Shown in pieces: positions 1 to 10,409 of a DNA stretch of 64,000 bases. The first letter of the stretch is position 1; each line of letters begins with the position of its first letter. Where the stretch lies: positions 8,680,001-8,744,000 of the forward strand of contig OX352774.1 in NCBI GenBank assembly GCA_947095535.1, in the 5' to 3' direction. This stretch comes from Poecilobothrus nobilitatus. Its lineage: Eukaryota; Arthropoda; Insecta; Diptera; Dolichopodidae. Below the pieces are notes generated by a model that made no database searches, was not told the DNA's origin, and saw only the letters and a list, made by a program, of their open reading frames with translations. The position numbers and the translations under genes are program-made.

Positions 1-1720
1 GTTACACACGGAAATCATTTAAATTATTTTTTAAAGTGAAACAATATGGTCTTATACCAAGTGGTGGTACATATACTTCTTTATTTAATGCTTGTGCAAA
101 TGCACCATTAAAATTAGATGGTCTTCGTAAAGCAAATCGTGTAAGAGAGATTATGATAGAAAATGATTATAAACCAAATGAAAAAAACTATAATGCAATG
201 ATAAAAGCATATGGTCGTTGTAATGATATTTGTACAGCTTTTAATATAGTTGATGAAATGATCGAAAAAAATATAACAGTTGAAACTTCAACGTTTAATT
301 TTTTATTGCAAGCTTGTGCATCTGACAAAGATTTTGGGTTTCGACATGCTTTACTCACATGGCATAAAATGAAAAATAAAGGTGTTGTACCTGATATATA
401 TTCTTTTAATACAATGCTTAGATGTGTTAAAAATTGTTCAATCGGAGATGTTGAAACTATGAAGAATGTTATAACAAATATATTAAATGAAAACGCAAAA
501 GTTAAAGATCTTAAACAAATAAATAGTTCAAAGGTGTGAAGTTATTTAAATTTCTTTTTATATAAAATTTTAATTATTTTGTTAATTATCAGATTACTAA
601 AGAAGTTACAGAAATTTTTCATACTAATCAAACAAGCATCAACATAAAAGAGTCCCTACAAAGTGATTTACCAGTATCTTCATCGATGGATACAGGTTTA
701 AGAGAAGATTCACCCAATTTACTTTGTGCTAATCCACATTTAGGAAATTTAATTGAAATCAATGAAATTCAAAGACCGGAAGATCGATTACTATTAATAG
801 GTGGTTTTACAGGATTTTTGGATGAAATGAACTATAATAAAATAACACCCAGCATAGAAACTTTTACAACGCTTTTAGAAGTTATACCATCAACGAATGC
901 AGCAGAAAAAAAATTAATATCTTTTATACGTAAATTAGGTTTAAAGGCTGATATAGATTTTTTTAATACATTAATTAAAAAACGTGTTATGAGAATGGAT
1001 TATGATTCAGCAAAAGAAGTTCTGAATATGATAAAAACTGTTAGGTTAACCCCAGATATTTTTACTTATGGAATTCTTTCATTAACTTGTAAAACAAATG
1101 ATGAAGCACGAGAATTAATATACAATATGAAAGAGAAAGATATAAGGTCTTATTATTATATTTTTATTTTTTATTCAATAAAGAAAGGTTTAATTATTTT
1201 CTATTTATAGAATAAATATTCAAATACTAGGAGCAATGCTTAATCAAGGTTGTTATAACAAAGATTTTCTTTATATTACTGAAATTATGCAAATTGCTTT
1301 GGATGAAAATATTTTACCTAATGAAGATTTCTTACGTCATTTGTCAAGATTCAATCAGCAATGTGCAAGATTAATAGATATAAGAGTAAGTTGTTGAATC
1401 AATTATGTTTTTCTTTTTAATTGGTTTTTCTAATTTTGATATTTCAGCATCATATGGCTAAATCTGCACAATTTCAAAATAATTATAAGAATTTTAAAGA
1501 GAATCTACACATTTGGTATGAAGAAAATGGAATATCAGGTCTTCAATTAGAGGAACAAATTCAAAAAATAAAAGAAAATCCATATAAAAAATTTAAAGAA
1601 AAAACAAACAATGACACTAATGAATATCAGCGAAAAAATAAAATTAGAAAACTTATTCGAAAAATAAAATTAAATGATCTTAAAGAAGATGATAAATTAG
1701 AAAGAATAAATAAATCATAA
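1..1720 (+). CDS. PTCD1: PTCD1, mitochondrial pentatricopeptide repeat protein (5' end missing)
   Basis: This is the 3' part of PTCD1, a mitochondrial matrix pentatricopeptide repeat (PPR) protein that in other animals acts on leucine tRNAs and on 16S rRNA/ribosome assembly. Four exons are readable: <1-533, 593-1146, 1211-1385 and 1448-1720, with GT/AG introns of 59, 64 and 62 nt that keep the frame (phases 0, 2, 0). The open frame runs to the left window edge (from base 3), so the start codon lies outside; about 510 residues are visible, against roughly 700 in vertebrate PTCD1. Several PPR helix pairs are clear in exon 1, for example around YGLIPSGGTYTSLFNAC, KPNEKNYNAMIKAYGRC and VVPDIYSFNTML. 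The C-terminus is lysine-rich, and the stop is TAA at 1718-1720. AATAAA at 1747-1752 is a good polyadenylation signal. The family assignment rests on the order of PPR units and on recognised wording; the splice sites are inferred from the sequence. Confidence 0.88.
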
Positions 1721-2950
1721 TATTAATAATACCGTAATTAGCTGCAAATAAATCGAAAAGTAGTTATGTAAGTTAATTTGATAAATAATTATAAATTAAA
1801 AATTTCAAATACAGTATAGTAGTTCTTGATAAAATGCGATAAACAATGGGCATTTTAGCAGTATACTTTTAAATTTTATTTTTGATTTCATAGCATTATT
1901 TTATATTCTAGTTTAATTTAATTAACTGAATTTTATTTTTATTTAGAAAACTTTTCCATTATTTACATGGTATTACATCACAGGTATCATTAAATTACTC
2001 AAAACTTTCTCAGACAGCAATGGAGCTGGTATGAGGGAAAATCCTTCGATTGTAATAGATAAAAACATTTAAAAATTAAGACAAAAATACTAAGATTTAA
2101 GTATTAAGGAATGACAAGAATAACAATATTTTACAAATTTCAAAATTAATTTTTTAAAAATCAATAGTTAATTTCATTTAAGTAAAAAATACAGCTCCAT
2201 ACCTCATTTATTATAGTGTAGACTTAACATATCCATTGAGTTCGAAAGGAGGTTTTTGTTTGACGCATCTCCAAGCATAGACGTTTCAAATTTCCATCAC
2301 TAAATTTCGAGATTCACCACTGCGTTTATGGATAGCAGCGAACCAGTTGCATGTTGTATGATGTTTTCTACTACTAGTTTAGATGTTTCATATTCTAATT
2401 TTCTTTTGAAATTAATTGAAATTATTTCTGTTTTCTCAGCAACCGATGTTACATTTTGACTGATCTTGGTTAAGTAAACCAACCTCATTGAATATGTTTA
2501 AAAAGGTATTAAATTTGTCATATGTTCGAGAAAGTTATTTGTGAAGATTCATAGAATAACTAAACTGGAGCAGGACCTTTTACAAATGACAACAAAAAAA
2601 GTGAATTTTACAAACATGCTTGATGAATCAAAACAAATCGTGTTTCTTAATTGTGTTATATCTGGTTATATAAGGGAATGCATCTTCTTTTCGGCATATG
2701 TAAAGAAAAAAAATCATTCTTTCAATTTATTATCTATACAGGGAGATTGTTTATTACTTGGAAAAGTGTTCGTGTTTATCACGATTGAAAACGAAAGATC
2801 ATTTATTATTATTGAGAGCCGGTGTCTACCATTAAACTAACATTTTTGTTTAATTTTCAGGCCTTTCGGTCCTAAAAAAAAAGTGTACTGGAAATCCGCT
2901 AGTAAATTTTTCTAATATTTTTTGAGGTTTAGAGAATATACAAAAATGTT
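1721..2950. other. Intergenic region, no recognised gene
   Basis: AT-rich sequence downstream of PTCD1. Two short open frames exist (2300-2488 minus, 2541-2840 plus), neither with a recognisable domain, and the plus one has no ATG at its start. The base composition between about 2200 and 2850 is slightly less AT-biased than its surroundings, so a decayed mobile element is possible, but I cannot name one. Confidence 0.4.
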
Positions 2951-2954
2951 GTAA

Positions 2955-3165
2955 GTTATATCTTTTATAGATATAACAAAAGCGTTTGATGTAATCACAA
3001 TATCCTGCTAAAAAAACTTACTAATGCCGGCTTTAGAGCTTTTATGTTTGAGTCATTTAAGCGTTATTTAAATAGTAGAGTTCAAAGGGTTAAGATTGTT
3101 AATGTTCTAAACGGTGGTAAGCAAATTAATATTGGTGCTTCGCAAGAACCAATTTTGGATTAGAT
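2955..3165 (+). pseudogene. Decayed non-LTR reverse transcriptase fragment
   Basis: The plus strand encodes a broken reverse-transcriptase palm. DITKAFDVI (from 2970) matches the usual D-x-S/T-K-A-F-D motif that carries the first catalytic aspartate. After a frame change comes AGFRAFMFESFKRYLNSR, the conserved helix region. GASQEPILD (about 3135-3160) corresponds to the G-[VA]-P-Q-G-S-I-L-G-P box, with Q-E in place of Q-G and an in-frame TAG at 3161. Nothing of the later F-A-D-D box is readable. This is a dead, short remnant of a LINE; the clade cannot be set. Confidence 0.7.
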
Positions 3166-3740
3166 TTGTTTTTAATATTTTTGCCACTTATTATTTAAAA
3201 ATGTGTTATACGGATTATCTGAAACATCATTTACATCACACTTTTAACATATTTAATAAATTAATAATAATTAATAAGGTATTAAATAAACTGTAGGATG
3301 TCTGACTATTACAATCTAAGAAATATTGACAGCATTAGGTTATTATTCCTGCATTTCATACAAATGTTTTTGAGAACTTCGCCTTTTTAATAGGTTATCT
3401 ATTAATTTATGATTTATTAAAAGCTTATCTTAAAAATTCGGATGTTAAATGAATTTTAGATTTTCAAGGATATAAATGAATTTTGTGGGCTTTGTAATTA
3501 TGTTTTTTCTTTTTTATTGCTTTAAAATGTTTAAGTAGTTTTTGTTTTTCATTATATTAAATTTTTTTTTTTATTTTATAAATTATATTGTTTTCTTTAA
3601 ATTGTTTACCCCATTTGAATTTGAATCATTGATTAAATTAATATTAAACCATATTTTATTTTTTAAATAAACAAGATCACTTGATTTTTTAAATTTGATG
3701 TTTATTTATATTTTCGTTTTCGTTTGGGGTATATGAAGTC
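3166..3740. other. AT-rich spacer
   Basis: AT-rich sequence between the reverse-transcriptase remnant and the GC-richer DUF4780 unit. The 60-residue open frame at 3114-3296 overlaps the remnant and is not a gene. I see nothing else here. Confidence 0.4.
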
Positions 3741-3743
3741 GTA

Positions 3744-3835
3744 CTATTATCCTCCAAGTGGTATACCCTGGGCAACTCCACTTGGCCTACTTGGATTCGT
3801 AAATATCTCTGTATCCAAGTGGAGGCTAATAATAG
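3744..3835 (+). other. Structured leader, predicted three-way RNA junction
   Basis: Upstream of the DUF4780 reading frame the sequence can fold into a three-way junction. An outer stem pairs CTATTAT at 3744-3750 with ATAATAG at 3829-3835 and CCT at 3751-3753 with AGG at 3823-3825 (CTA bulged). It encloses two perfect 8-bp hairpins: CCAAGTGG 3754-3761 with CCACTTGG 3778-3785, and ACTTGGAT 3789-3796 with ATCCAAGT 3813-3820. The two hairpin arms are related, so alternative pairings are possible. It is probably part of the 5' untranslated region of the retrotransposon. I tried to match it to hammerhead or HDV-type ribozymes and could not. The fold is inferred by eye. Confidence 0.5.
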
Positions 3836-4113
3836 ACGCCCACTTTTAAGCCAAAGGTGTGTACGTACCCGTGCCTACGGCTGCATGATCAGATAGTGGC
3901 TAAAGAGAACTGATCTATAACGGTCTCCTCCAAATTTGTGATGTTATGCGAACCGTGTCCAAAAACTGGTTGGTAGCTGGAGGTATTTCCTAGCTATTTC
4001 GAACGGTGCCTCTCTGATACCAGGCCACCTCAGAGAGTATTTTTGGCCTTACCTTGGCATGCGGGGCTCTGCCATGGCGGACCATCCTTTCCCTAGCTAC
4101 TCGTGGGATTTAC

Positions 4114-5307
4114 ATGGACAATAGAAATAAATTTAACAAATTAGAAAATTTGATGCGGCAATTTACCGCACCAGAAGTAGCAGGCTTGAGGGAGGATAGA
4201 TTCCTTGATACTGACTACAGAAACATTCCAAATACAAGTCGTAGAAGCCAAGGTTTCAACCCGATGTTTGTTGGCGAGAATTTTACTACGACAAGTGAGC
4301 GCAATGAATTTATTGGAAGCCTATCTTTCAGATCTTCGCCAAGATATGAAAATGAAACAAAATATAGCAAAAGCGATTCTAACTTTGGGAGTGTAAACTC
4401 CGAACTTGAATCGGTAAAGCTAGAAAAAAATTCATATGGTGCTCCAAAACTTGGAAAGAGAAAACGCGGCATAACTCCTCCACCACTTGGCCTACCAGGA
4501 GCGAAGGATGATCCGCGAAGAATAGGATTGAGTGGGGCACAAACCCGCCATTATATTAGGTTCTTAGCGGAAGGTCTAACTCCGAACGAGGCCAGGAGAA
4601 GAGTAGATATGAGGAGAAAAGGGAACGCTTCCACCCTACCCAAGGAGTCAACTACAATAAGGAGCGAATCAGTAACTTCTCAAGTGCCGCTAACAAAAAT
4701 ATGGCAGGAAGAAGAAAGAGGAAACGAGGTAAGGAGTTGTCAAGTAGTAAAGGAAGGAACGAGCATTACAACCAATACACGTGTAGCGGTCTTTCCTAGG
4801 TACTACCCTGATGTTTATCTAAATCAAGAAGAATTGAATCAGTTAGAAGAAGCCATAGTAGAAGAAGTGGCCAATGGAGCGGAGATAAAACTCATCTTCA
4901 CTGGTATATATTTCAAACCAAGTATGCTACTAATAGACTGCGGAAGCGAGGAAACAGCAAACTGGCTTATGACAGCAGTACATAGCTTGAAAAACTGGGC
5001 AGGTACAGAGCTAGTAGCTCAAATAGGAGATAATATCCCAAAACCACATACTATAATAATGTACCTCCCCAGAAGTGCAGGGCAAGCGGTAGAAAAAACT
5101 CTGGCATTAATTACTAATCAGAATAAATGGATCGAAACTTCAGACTGGAAAGTATATAGTACCAGAGAGGAGGGCTATGATCAAAAACTAACTCTTGGGA
5201 TCGATACAAGATCGTTAGAGGTCATCAGAAATGAAGGAAATTCTCTAAATTATAGATTTGGCAAGGTTCCGGTTTACGAAAGTGAAGCCTTCCATAGAAA
5301 AGTGTAA
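4114..5307 (+). CDS. DUF4780 protein, retrotransposon ORF1-like
   Basis: An uninterrupted frame encodes 397 residues from the first in-frame ATG (4114); the frame is open further left to 4054 but only from a TTG. The N-terminal half is polar and probably disordered, with a basic GKRKRG patch. A short LSGAQTRHYIRFLAEG helix follows, a motif often found just before DUF4780 in insect mobile-element proteins. The C-terminal half, roughly residues 225-395, matches DUF4780: RVAVFPRYYPD, then GIYFKPSMLLIDC, NWLMTAVHSLKNW, TSDWKVYSTRE and LTLGIDTRSLEVI. Such proteins typically occur as ORF1 of LINE-type elements and are thought to bind element RNA. Base composition is much less AT-rich than the neighbours. 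The stop TAA is immediately followed by ATG (5308), but that frame stops after nine codons, and no reverse transcriptase follows. It may be a truncated recent insertion or a retained gene. Confidence 0.72.
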   Translation: MDNRNKFNKLENLMRQFTAPEVAGLREDRFLDTDYRNIPNTSRRSQGFNPMFVGENFTTTSERNEFIGSLSFRSSPRYENETKYSKSDSNFGSVNSELESVKLEKNSYGAPKLGKRKRGITPPPLGLPGAKDDPRRIGLSGAQTRHYIRFLAEGLTPNEARRRVDMRRKGNASTLPKESTTIRSESVTSQVPLTKIWQEEERGNEVRSCQVVKEGTSITTNTRVAVFPRYYPDVYLNQEELNQLEEAIVEEVANGAEIKLIFTGIYFKPSMLLIDCGSEETANWLMTAVHSLKNWAGTELVAQIGDNIPKPHTIIMYLPRSAGQAVEKTLALITNQNKWIETSDWKVYSTREEGYDQKLTLGIDTRSLEVIRNEGNSLNYRFGKVPVYESEAFHRKV

Positions 5308-6990
5308 ATGAATGAGAAGAGAGCCCCTCTAGCCTAGTGGAGAAAATCCACAATTCTACCAAATAAAATCAAGGGCTCTACTTAATTTAAGAACCTTAAT
5401 GCTACAAGGGATAAAAAGCTATGTCAACTAAGGTTGGTAAGATAATTTATGATACGATGCAAAACGTTAGGTGTTGCATTTTTGTGACTCAAATTTTAAT
5501 AATTTTATTTTTACAGAATCCGAGATCTGTTGGCAACCCGAACCAAACTACACACGAGGCAACGAAAATGTTCTTTGCAAGATATCGAAAAATTAGTTGC
5601 ATATCGTAATCAAAATAAAGTGGTCCTGTTAATGCAATGCTATTTAAGCGCGCCCAGCAAAATGTGGGCCAGCAAGAAATATAACAAACGGGGTGAGTAC
5701 CTATATGCAATAGGATAATTTATATTAATAATGTAGGGAATGTTCCCATCTTGGTAACAAAAAATCGTGTACTTAATATTACGTTTGGAAGTTAAAGTGT
5801 TAAAAAGTTTTTAAAGAATTGACAGAATTTTAACGAATCCTCCACGTCTAATCGCAGAATCATTACATATTGACTGGAAGCAATAAAAGAGGAACAAACC
5901 TTCCATAATCATGCAAGAAATACTGACATCTATATAAAAGCAGTTTCTAAATAAATTTGCAACAAACCACTGTCAGAAGGATGGCAAGATATCCCAAAGA
6001 ATTGGAACAAGCAACGAAAGAGTTTAACTGGACATTAATTTAAACATATTAATCCAACAGTCCGATTAAAAACAAAAATGGACAGGAGGGCGGCCCTGGT
6101 GACACAAAATTCTATCGAAGCTAAGAACCATAGTCTAGATTTCACAACGTCTATCGTAGTGGAAATTGGGGAAATTAAGAAGTTGAGCTATCAAAATACA
6201 ACAATCAGATCAGAAAAAGAGACTATTCCAGCAGTAGTTGCAAAGCATTGGTTAAACAGCATTGGTTAAGGTCAGATGAGCATTAAACACCTTTCAATCA
6301 TTCAAAACGAAGGCATATGGCTGAAGGTATCTTGCCCAATATATTTCAAACCGAAATGTGCGCAAACGAAAGATGTGTGCAATGCAATATTGATAAGAGG
6401 ATATTACAGAAACGTAAAAATAGCTATTATATCGGGCAGTTTAGCAGCGATAAAGCCACGATGGGCATTAAACACCTTTCAAAATACCAGCAATTAGCGA
6501 AAGGTACCTTGCCGAATATAGTATAGTATAGTATATGTATGCAATCGAAAGATGTGTGTCATGCAATATTGATAGAGGATATTAGAGAAACAATTTAGGA
6601 TATATAGGAACCGTTTCGGAACAAAGAGTAAAGTTACGGTCTGCTGGGTATTTGCATACCTAGGAGGAATATAGGGAAATGAAGAAACGAATCGATTTGA
6701 AAAAGAAAGATCAACAGCTATCCTTACAAGACCATTTTGCGGCATACTTTCAAAGAAAACTGATAGTATAGAAATAGAGAAATACGGTACATGCAGATTC
6801 TTTTAAAAAGAAGAATAATTTTCAGGATACATACTTAAACACTACAGAGCTCTACTCTGAGCAAGATATGTGAATTTAAGAGCTTTACCGAAAATGAATT
6901 ACCAATAAACGCTTTGCAGATTTTTAGTTTCTCAGAGGCAATAGGGTTGACAGAAGTATTATAAGTGGAATCAAAATCCACAACAAGTTG
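5308..6990. other. GC-richer unexplained stretch after the DUF4780 ORF
   Basis: This stretch is less AT-rich than ordinary spacer here, and short open segments recur in changing frames, which looks like decayed coding sequence. Directly after the ORF1 stop, AGAGCCC (5320-5326) and GGGCTCT (5373-5379) form a 7-bp stem around smaller hairpins such as GTGGA/TCCAC. At 5508-5690 a segment has an acceptor-like TTTTTACAG before it and a donor-like GGTGAGTA after it. At 6078-6269 and about 6600-6760 there are further open pieces. I could not match any of them to an endonuclease or reverse transcriptase. It may be the degraded body of the same element or nested insertions. Confidence 0.35.
6279..6600. 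repeat. Degenerate 185-bp tandem duplication
   Basis: Two diverged copies of one unit lie head to tail. CATTAAACACCTTTCAA occurs at 6281 and again at 6466, and later blocks recur in the same order: a GAAGGTATCTTGCCCAATAT-like block, GAAAGATGTGTG, ATGCAATATTGATA and GAGGATATTA-GA-GAAAC. The period is about 185 bp. The second copy is shortened and carries a local TATAG repeat. No function is apparent. Confidence 0.7.
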
Positions 6991-7592
6991 TAATAGAGTA
7001 AGCACAATAGATCTACATCAAAAGGTTGCAGTGTTATTTACATCTCTTTTAAAACAATTTAATCTAATATTTTATTTTTATTTATTATTTGTAATTTTAT
7101 TTAGTAAGTACAAAAAGAAATTATTAAAATTTCTATGTATTGAATGATGCATATATTCAAATAGGAAAATTAAGACTAAATAAATAAAATATGTACATTG
7201 TATATTAATACCAAGAATTTTTTGTTTATTTCATATTTATAAGATTGAAAGTATAAAATAACTGAATTTATATTTTGTTTCGTTTCAGTTCATTTTTAAG
7301 TATTGGGTTTCCAAGGAAGGTATACAACATAACATATGGTTACTAAAGCACAATTAAAAATATATTTATATAGAAATCTCTATATGTGTTTAATTTTTTT
7401 TTGTAGTATTTATATTATGTATTGCATGTTTGAGTTCTGATTAAATATGTTTTTAACATAATGTAATAATAAATTATTTTTTTTTTGTAAAATTTAAAAT
7501 AAAATAATCAGAATTTTTTTTTTATAAAATTTTAATAAATTTAATATTTTTTTTCTTATCACATTTACATATTCAAAAAATTTTCATTTAAT
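6991..7592. other. AT-rich spacer downstream of the protease gene
   Basis: AT-rich DNA with T tracts near 7480-7540, forming the 3' flank of the protease gene on the minus strand. The small open frame at 6965-7147 is not supported. Confidence 0.4.
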
Positions 7593-8422
7593 TTAATTTG
7601 AACTAATTTTTTGATTAAGCCAATCAATATAATGAGAAAGTTTTGTATATACACCTGGATATGGAGGAACTGTGCATGGTTTTACACTCCATGATACAAC
7701 ACCAACTTGAACACCATTAATTGTCATTGGACCGCCGCTATCACCATTACATTGTCCTTTCCAACCTTCTGGTAATCCACCACAGATTTGTGATGGTTTA
7801 GTTGCACCATTATGAAGTCTACTACATTCATCATCACCAAATACAATTAAATCGACTTTTTGTAATTTAGTTTGAATACTTCCACCGCTCTGAATATTTA
7901 AAACAAAATTATTAATTATTAATAATTTTAAAATTTTTTTTTTTTTTTTTTTTAAATAAATTCTACCTTATTTAAACCCCAACCAACTAAACGTGATGGT
8001 GTACCATGTGGGAATTCTTGATTTTGTTGAGGAAGTTGAACTGGTTTAGTTTGTTCGCTTAATACAATTGGTTCACTTAATTTTAATAAAGCAATATCAT
8101 TTCTATAATTATCTGCTGGTGAATACGATTCATGTACAATAACTTTAGATACTTTAGCTACATTTGGACCATTAGCATTAATTTGAGTAACACCATATTG
8201 AATTGTAATTCCGCTTGCTCCACTACCAACACAATGAGCAGCAGTTAAAACCCATTGACTGTTAATGATAGAACCACCACATGAATGTGATCCCCAGGAA
8301 CTGCGAAGTGATACAATATATGGGAATTCACCTTCTGCTGCATCTGTGCCACCAACAACACGACCCATATGAGCATTTGCTGTTGCAACTGCAACCAAAA
8401 CTAATAAACAATATTTCATCAT
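7593..8422 (-). CDS. Secreted S1 serine protease, chymotrypsin-like
   Basis: Two exons (7967-8422 and 7593-7889, intron 7890-7966, phase 0) give a 250-residue secreted endopeptidase of family S1A. A signal peptide of about 17 residues is followed by a four-residue propeptide and the activation site R21|VVGG. The catalytic triad is intact: H63 in TAAHC, D109 in NDIALL and S203 in GDSGGP. Six cysteines fit three invertebrate chymotrypsin disulfides. The residue six before the catalytic serine (G197; position 189 in chymotrypsin numbering) is glycine rather than aspartate, so trypsin-like cleavage after Arg/Lys is unlikely; a chymotrypsin- or collagenase-like preference is more probable. The short propeptide, compact length and strong TATA box suggest a digestive enzyme, possibly of gut or salivary gland. 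ATG at 8422 is followed by a second ATG; either may start. The intron contains a 24-base A/T run. Confidence 0.9.
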
Positions 8423-8472
8423 TTTAAAAGAAATCTAAATATTAAACTAAATATTAACAAAAAATCCCAACG

Positions 8473-8480
8473 CTTTTATA
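8473..8480 (-). promoter_or_regulatory. TATA box of the protease gene
   Basis: Read on the minus strand this is TATAAAAG, about 50 bases upstream of the protease ATG. Transcription would start near 8450, leaving a 5' untranslated region of about 25-30 bases, typical of strongly expressed insect digestive proteases. Confidence 0.65.
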
Positions 8481-9088
8481 GTTAAATTATGACGAAAATT
8501 GTGGTAACTTAATCAATGTTAATTTTTTTTTTTATTTTTGATTTATCATTTAAAAAATTGATAATTAAAAAGGACGTCTTAATACTATCTATTTCAAATC
8601 TAGTGTGTACATACATATAGGTATATCTAATCTTTTGGAAATTCATAATACAAATAAGGCTAAACTTAAAAGATAATTTTAAATTTTCAAAATTTCATTA
8701 TTTTTAATCACTCTTGTTTTTATTAATCATTTTTTTGATTATCTATTTAATATAAATCTATTTTGGTTCACTTATTAGTGAATTTAGGTACTTAGTAAAT
8801 TTTATTTTAGGAAAAAAAACCAAACTTTGGGTTTTTATAATCATATTTAGGAAATTAATGTAATCTTAAAATCAGAAATTTTGATTTTAAATAATAAATA
8901 TTTTGCTGGAATTTTTTATATTGTATTTTTTATTAGCATTCAATAAAAACAAAATCAAAATATTTTAAAACCCACTTATCTAATAACATAAAGGAAGAAC
9001 AAGTTATTATCACGATTAAAATTAAGCAACAATATGATTAACGGAGAAATGTTAAAGGTAAAGAAAATTAGTCTTTTCCAAAATTCTC
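8481..9088. other. AT-rich intergenic spacer
   Basis: Upstream region of the protease gene up to the 3' end of a minus-strand LINE. Only AT-rich simple sequence is seen. Confidence 0.4.
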
Positions 9089-9096
9089 CGAAATTT

Positions 9097-10401
9097 TTTT
9101 TTTTTTTATTTATTTATTTTATTCAAATTCAGTTCATTACAATATAGAATAATAGCGTTACCTCGTCAATTTGGCATTATAGGAACTAATAATTCTGGCA
9201 AGAATTAAATATTTCTTATAATAGTTTATAATAGCTATCATTTAAATACATATTCTTAAGTACTACATACATATAAAAATTAACTAACAATATAATATAT
9301 ATAAGTAAACATGAAATATTAATAAATAATTTGATTCAAGTAACAAGCTGATAGTAAATATTTCTTTAACTTATCCTTGAAAGTTATGAAGTCATTTATG
9401 CTTTTCATGTTTTCTGCAGTTGATTGTATAACCTTGAGCCCATTATCGAAATTCTTCGAGAAGATACCAAGTTACGACTCATACCAATTCTAACATCATT
9501 TCTGCATCTTGTATTAAGACTATGTGTGAACTTATTTATGGTGGTAATATTACTATAACCTACGTTTATTATTTTATAAACCCCTAATATTTGTTGAAAT
9601 TCACAAATTCCTCTGATTGGCAAAATATTTCATCATAATACAACCGATATGTGTTATATAACAAAGTCAAATTCAAAATATTCTTTATAATTTTATTCTG
9701 AGATATTTGTAATTTTTTAATATTAGAATTACTCCACGTAATTGTGCCATAAGACAGAATAGAATGACCTAGAGCATAGTACATATCCATTTTGATATTA
9801 ATTGGTATTTTGTTTTTGTACTTATACATAATACCATTAAATGCACTTAATTTAGCGTTGATACTGTTTATATGTGAACTCCAAGAAAGATTTTTATCAA
9901 ATATGAAAACTTCACTTCATCAATTTCTTCCAAATAATTGTTATCAAGTAAGATACGAATATTACACAAACTTCTTTGACGAGACCTAAAATTTATAATT
10001 TTAGTTTTTAGCGTATTCATTGCTATTTTATTTATTTTAAAATATTATGTTAGGATTATTAAGTCATGTTCAATTTGAGATTGTACAATTATAGTATCAT
10101 TAGCAGGAAAAAATAAACTGCAATCATCAGCGAATAAAAATAATTTATCTATTTATTTGTGGATGTCGTTGATAAAAATTAAAAATAGAAGGGGTCCCAA
10201 TATAGAGCCCTGAGGAGCACCTATATTAATATTTTTTACCGAACTTTGAGAGTCTCTGAATTGTACAAACTGTTTGCAATTTCTTAAGTAACTACTCATT
10301 AATCTATTTGCTGATGATGTAAGGCCAAGATGCGCTAGTTTGGTTAAGAGTAAATCATGATCTATTGTATCAAACTGTTTTATGTGATAAAGATTATACA
10401 T
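9097..10401 (-). mobile_element. 5'-truncated non-LTR retrotransposon (reverse transcriptase remnant)
   Basis: A minus-strand LINE copy. From 10401 leftward it encodes a reverse-transcriptase palm: QFDTIDHDLLL (first aspartate), NIGAPQGSILGPLLFLIFINDI, then after an in-frame TAA at 10153 the catalytic LFLFADDCSLFF. The carboxy-terminal part continues with frameshifts (DKNLSWSSHINSI, then GHSILSYGTITWSNS at 9584-9829, then a frame at 9405-9623 rich in arginine and ending RLYNQLQ). Endonuclease and 5' sequence are absent. The 3' end on this strand is an A-rich tail made of TAAA units (9097-9120). CGAAATTT occurs just outside each end (9089-9096 and 10402-10409) and may be the target duplication. 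The copy cannot encode an active protein. It resembles CR1/Jockey-type elements; the clade is not certain. Confidence 0.85.
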
Positions 10402-10409
10402 CGAAATTT

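Noticed and set aside
2541..2840. 99-residue plus-strand open frame
   Set aside because: It begins at a non-ATG codon, shows no domain, and lies in sequence likely derived from an old repeat.
3744..3835. HDV-like or hammerhead ribozyme
   Set aside because: The catalytic core words of these ribozymes are not present and the pairing is a simple junction without the required pseudoknot.
5320..5379. Cloverleaf-like fold suggesting a tRNA
   Set aside because: The outer stem and a D-arm-like hairpin exist, but there is no T-arm GGTTCRA motif or anticodon arm; treated as part of the element's post-ORF structure.
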